From positions 1 to 13,688 of the forward strand of contig JBGVNW010000059.1 of NCBI GenBank assembly GCA_045125935.1: a DNA stretch of 13,688 nucleotides, in the 5' to 3' direction. Origin of the DNA: CAG-877 sp045125935 (GTDB lineage: Bacteria; Bacillota_I; Bacilli_A; RF39; UBA660). The position numbers and the translations under genes are program-made. The notes under the pieces were generated by a model, which saw nothing but the letters and a program-made list of their open reading frames with translations, ran no database searches and was not told where the DNA came from. This document shows positions 12,346 to 13,688 of this stretch, one piece after another; position 1 is the first letter of the stretch, and every line of letters begins with the position of its first letter.

Positions 12346-13398
12346 TTAACTATTATTTTTAGTATAAGAAGTCATTCTTCCACCACTTATTTTTAAAATA
12401 ACTCCTTCATTTAACAATTGGTTTAAAGCCCTTTCTATCGACCCTTCACTTATATCAGGACACATTTCTACAATATCCCTTTTAGTAATTTTAGAAACAC
12501 TTTTTTCTACAATAATTTGAACACGTTCTTTAACTGATAAATTTCTATTTGTTATATATTCCACCCTATTTGAAAAATCCTTATAAGCACGTAAAAAAAT
12601 TCCAAGATAGTATTCAACAAAAAAACTATAATTATTACAATTTTCATGCCAATTCACAGAACTTTTTTTCAAAGAATCATAATAGCTAACTTTTGAATTT
12701 TCCACCAATTTCTCAATACTAATATATTTTCCAACAATATAACCACTTTTATACAATAAAAGTAATGTTAATAACCTACTTATTCTTCCATTCCCATCAG
12801 CAAAAGGATGAATTGATAAAAAATCAATTATAAAAATTGGAATCAAAAATAATGGATCAATTTCTCCTTTTATTATTTCACTATTATAGGAATTACATAA
12901 CTCTTGCATTGCAATTGGTGTTTCAAATGAAGATACTGGCTTAAATCTTATTACCTTACTTCCATCAGTATCTTCCTCTTCAATAATATTATCAGAAATC
13001 TTATATTTTCCAGCATTAGATATAGCACTATACTTATATAGTTCTTTATGTAATTGCAATATTACATTAGGTGTAATAGGAATATTTTCATAATTTTCAT
13101 GTATTAATTCCAAAACATCTCTGTATCCTGCAATTTCTTCTTCATTTCTATTTTTAGGTTCTACTTTATCATTAACAAGTTCTTGAATTCTCTCATTAGT
13201 AGTTTTAATACCTTCAATCTTATTTGAATATTCAGAACTTTGTATTTTTGCAATTTTAAGCAAACTAGTTAGAATATCTTTTTTCGATTCTATATATAAT
13301 GTTTGTTTTCCTTTATACTCATGAATCAAAGAAATAACATTAACAATATTAGGTGTTAATAACTTTTCTGCTTCAACTCTTAAATTATATTCTCTCAT
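12346..13398 (-). CDS. Fic-domain protein with N-terminal inhibitory helix and C-terminal winged helix
   Basis: 350 aa. The catalytic Fic motif HPFADGNGR is complete at 197-205; the His and the Mg-binding Asp are present, so the protein can be expected to transfer AMP (or another nucleotide) to target proteins. An N-terminal motif SNKIEG (S58, E62, G63) fits the (S/T)xxxE(G/N) inhibitory helix, so it is a class II Fic that restrains itself without a separate antitoxin gene. Residues 286-345 (LSVKERVQIIVE, ITKRDIVEMC, GSIERALNQLLNEGVI, TSYTKN) look like a winged-helix DNA-binding domain. AAGGAGG precedes the ATG. Upstream are a near-consensus promoter and repeated CAATTGCAACA sites; autoregulation through the C-terminal domain is my inference. 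The target protein is unknown. It is a single-gene unit with its own terminator. Confidence 0.92.
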   Translation of the reverse strand: MREYNLRVEAEKLLTPNIVNVISLIHEYKGKQTLYIESKKDILTSLLKIAKIQSSEYSNKIEGIKTTNERIQELVNDKVEPKNRNEEEIAGYRDVLELIHENYENIPITPNVILQLHKELYKYSAISNAGKYKISDNIIEEEDTDGSKVIRFKPVSSFETPIAMQELCNSYNSEIIKGEIDPLFLIPIFIIDFLSIHPFADGNGRISRLLTLLLLYKSGYIVGKYISIEKLVENSKVSYYDSLKKSSVNWHENCNNYSFFVEYYLGIFLRAYKDFSNRVEYITNRNLSVKERVQIIVEKSVSKITKRDIVEMCPDISEGSIERALNQLLNEGVILKISGGRMTSYTKNNS

Positions 13399-13409
13399 TT
13401 TCCCTCCTT

Positions 13410-13473
13410 CAATTGCAACATTATATGGTCATTTGTTGCAATTGTCAACGATTTGTTGCAATTAATGCAATTA
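13410..13473 (-). promoter_or_regulatory. Consensus promoter of fic with CAATTGCAACA operator array
   Basis: Minus strand TTGACA (13448-13443), 17-nt spacer, TATAAT (13425-13420): a perfect sigma-A promoter. CAATTGCAACA occurs at 13410-13420 (plus strand), at 13434-13444 (minus), and as TAATTGCAACA at 13454-13464 (minus, exactly 20 bp further). A partial TGCAATTA follows at 13466-13473. The first two copies cover the -10/start region and the spacer/-35, so a bound protein would block transcription. Confidence 0.75.
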
Positions 13474-13566
13474 ATTTTTTTAAAATATACAGCTTTACTA
13501 AAACATAGGTCTACATATATATTATTAACAAAAATTATATATTTTTCAAAAAAACAAAAAAAATAT

Positions 13567-13590
13567 CCACTAGCTTAGCTAGTGGTTTTT
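13567..13590. terminator. Bidirectional terminator upstream of fic
   Basis: Perfect 8-bp stem CCACTAGC-TTA-GCTAGTGG. T runs follow on the plus strand (TTTTT) and, after ATA, on the minus strand. It would stop minus-strand transcription entering from the right before it reaches fic. Confidence 0.85.
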
Positions 13591-13688
13591 CTCTGGCGCC
13601 TAAAAGGCTTAGGTTCTTGCTTCGCTTAAAAGCGCCCACACGACTCGCACTTGCATTATTTTATCTTTGCTTACCCGTGAACGGGTCT
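13591..13688. other. GC-richer, hairpin-rich segment at the right edge, not identified
   Basis: Clearly richer in G and C than the rest. It contains GGCGCC, a CCTAA/TTAGG inverted repeat (13600-13614), CGCTT/AAGCG (13623-13634) and a perfect ACCCGT-GA-ACGGGT hairpin (13673-13686). A minus frame is open from the edge to a stop at 13609-13611, 25 codons with Arg and Val codons unlike the neighbouring genes. It could be the end of a structured RNA, a repeat element, or the tail of a foreign gene; I cannot decide. Confidence 0.3.

Noticed and set aside
12346..13398. Fic protein as half of a Fic/antitoxin (FicT/FicA) gene pair
   Set aside because: No small antitoxin gene lies beside it, and the inhibitory SNKIEG motif is inside the protein itself.

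Overview
The window is very AT-rich DNA (about a quarter to 30 % GC by eye) with standard stop codons, almost all genes on the minus strand, strong AGGAGG-type ribosome sites and sigma-A style promoters. It holds three recognisable endospore genes (spoIIIAH, gerE, gerM), a type-2 isoleucyl-tRNA synthetase under a T-box, and a YnbB-type PLP enzyme. GerE is typical of Bacilli rather than Clostridia, so I infer a spore-forming, low-GC member of the Bacilli, probably an uncultured or gut-type lineage. The species cannot be named from sequence alone.

Layout, left to right. 1-540: 5' part of an unrecognised, probably beta-propeller gene that runs off the left edge (minus). 591-667: tRNA-Arg(UCU). 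739-2491: sporulation block, transcribed spoIIIAH -> gerE -> gerM. 2632-4638: two-gene operon, SDR oxidoreductase -> ynbB-like PLP enzyme. 4731-8108: ileS with its T-box leader and promoter; the enzyme carries a swapped HIGH motif (GIHH). 8129-8902: two tandem ~390-bp units on the plus strand, each with a promoter, a 29-aa membrane peptide gene and terminator, plus an opposing promoter and terminator that would make an antisense RNA over the 3' UTR. 8915-12307: a promoter, an 844-aa protein of unknown function and a radical SAM protein, as an operon on minus. 12346-13473: a Fic protein with a C-terminal winged-helix-like domain, a near-perfect consensus promoter and an array of CAATTGCAACA repeats. 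13567-13688: a strong hairpin terminator, then a GC-richer, hairpin-rich stretch that I could not identify.

How the parts work together. SpoIIIAH is the mother-cell partner of the SpoIIQ-AH channel, GerM is needed for assembly of that complex in B. subtilis, and GerE is the last mother-cell regulator; here they sit together, away from any visible spoIIIA operon. The ileS leader senses uncharged tRNA-Ile through an AUC specifier.

The most interesting part is 8129-8902. It has the architecture of a duplicated type I toxin-antitoxin locus: short hydrophobic peptide, convergent antisense RNA, and a toxin mRNA whose 5' UTR can pair with its own 3' UTR over 14-15 bp. Differences between the two copies keep the peptide, the RNA stems and the long-range pairing intact. 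I do not recognise the peptide as a named toxin family, so it may be undescribed. The unknown 844-aa protein / radical SAM pair just downstream is the second candidate for novelty.
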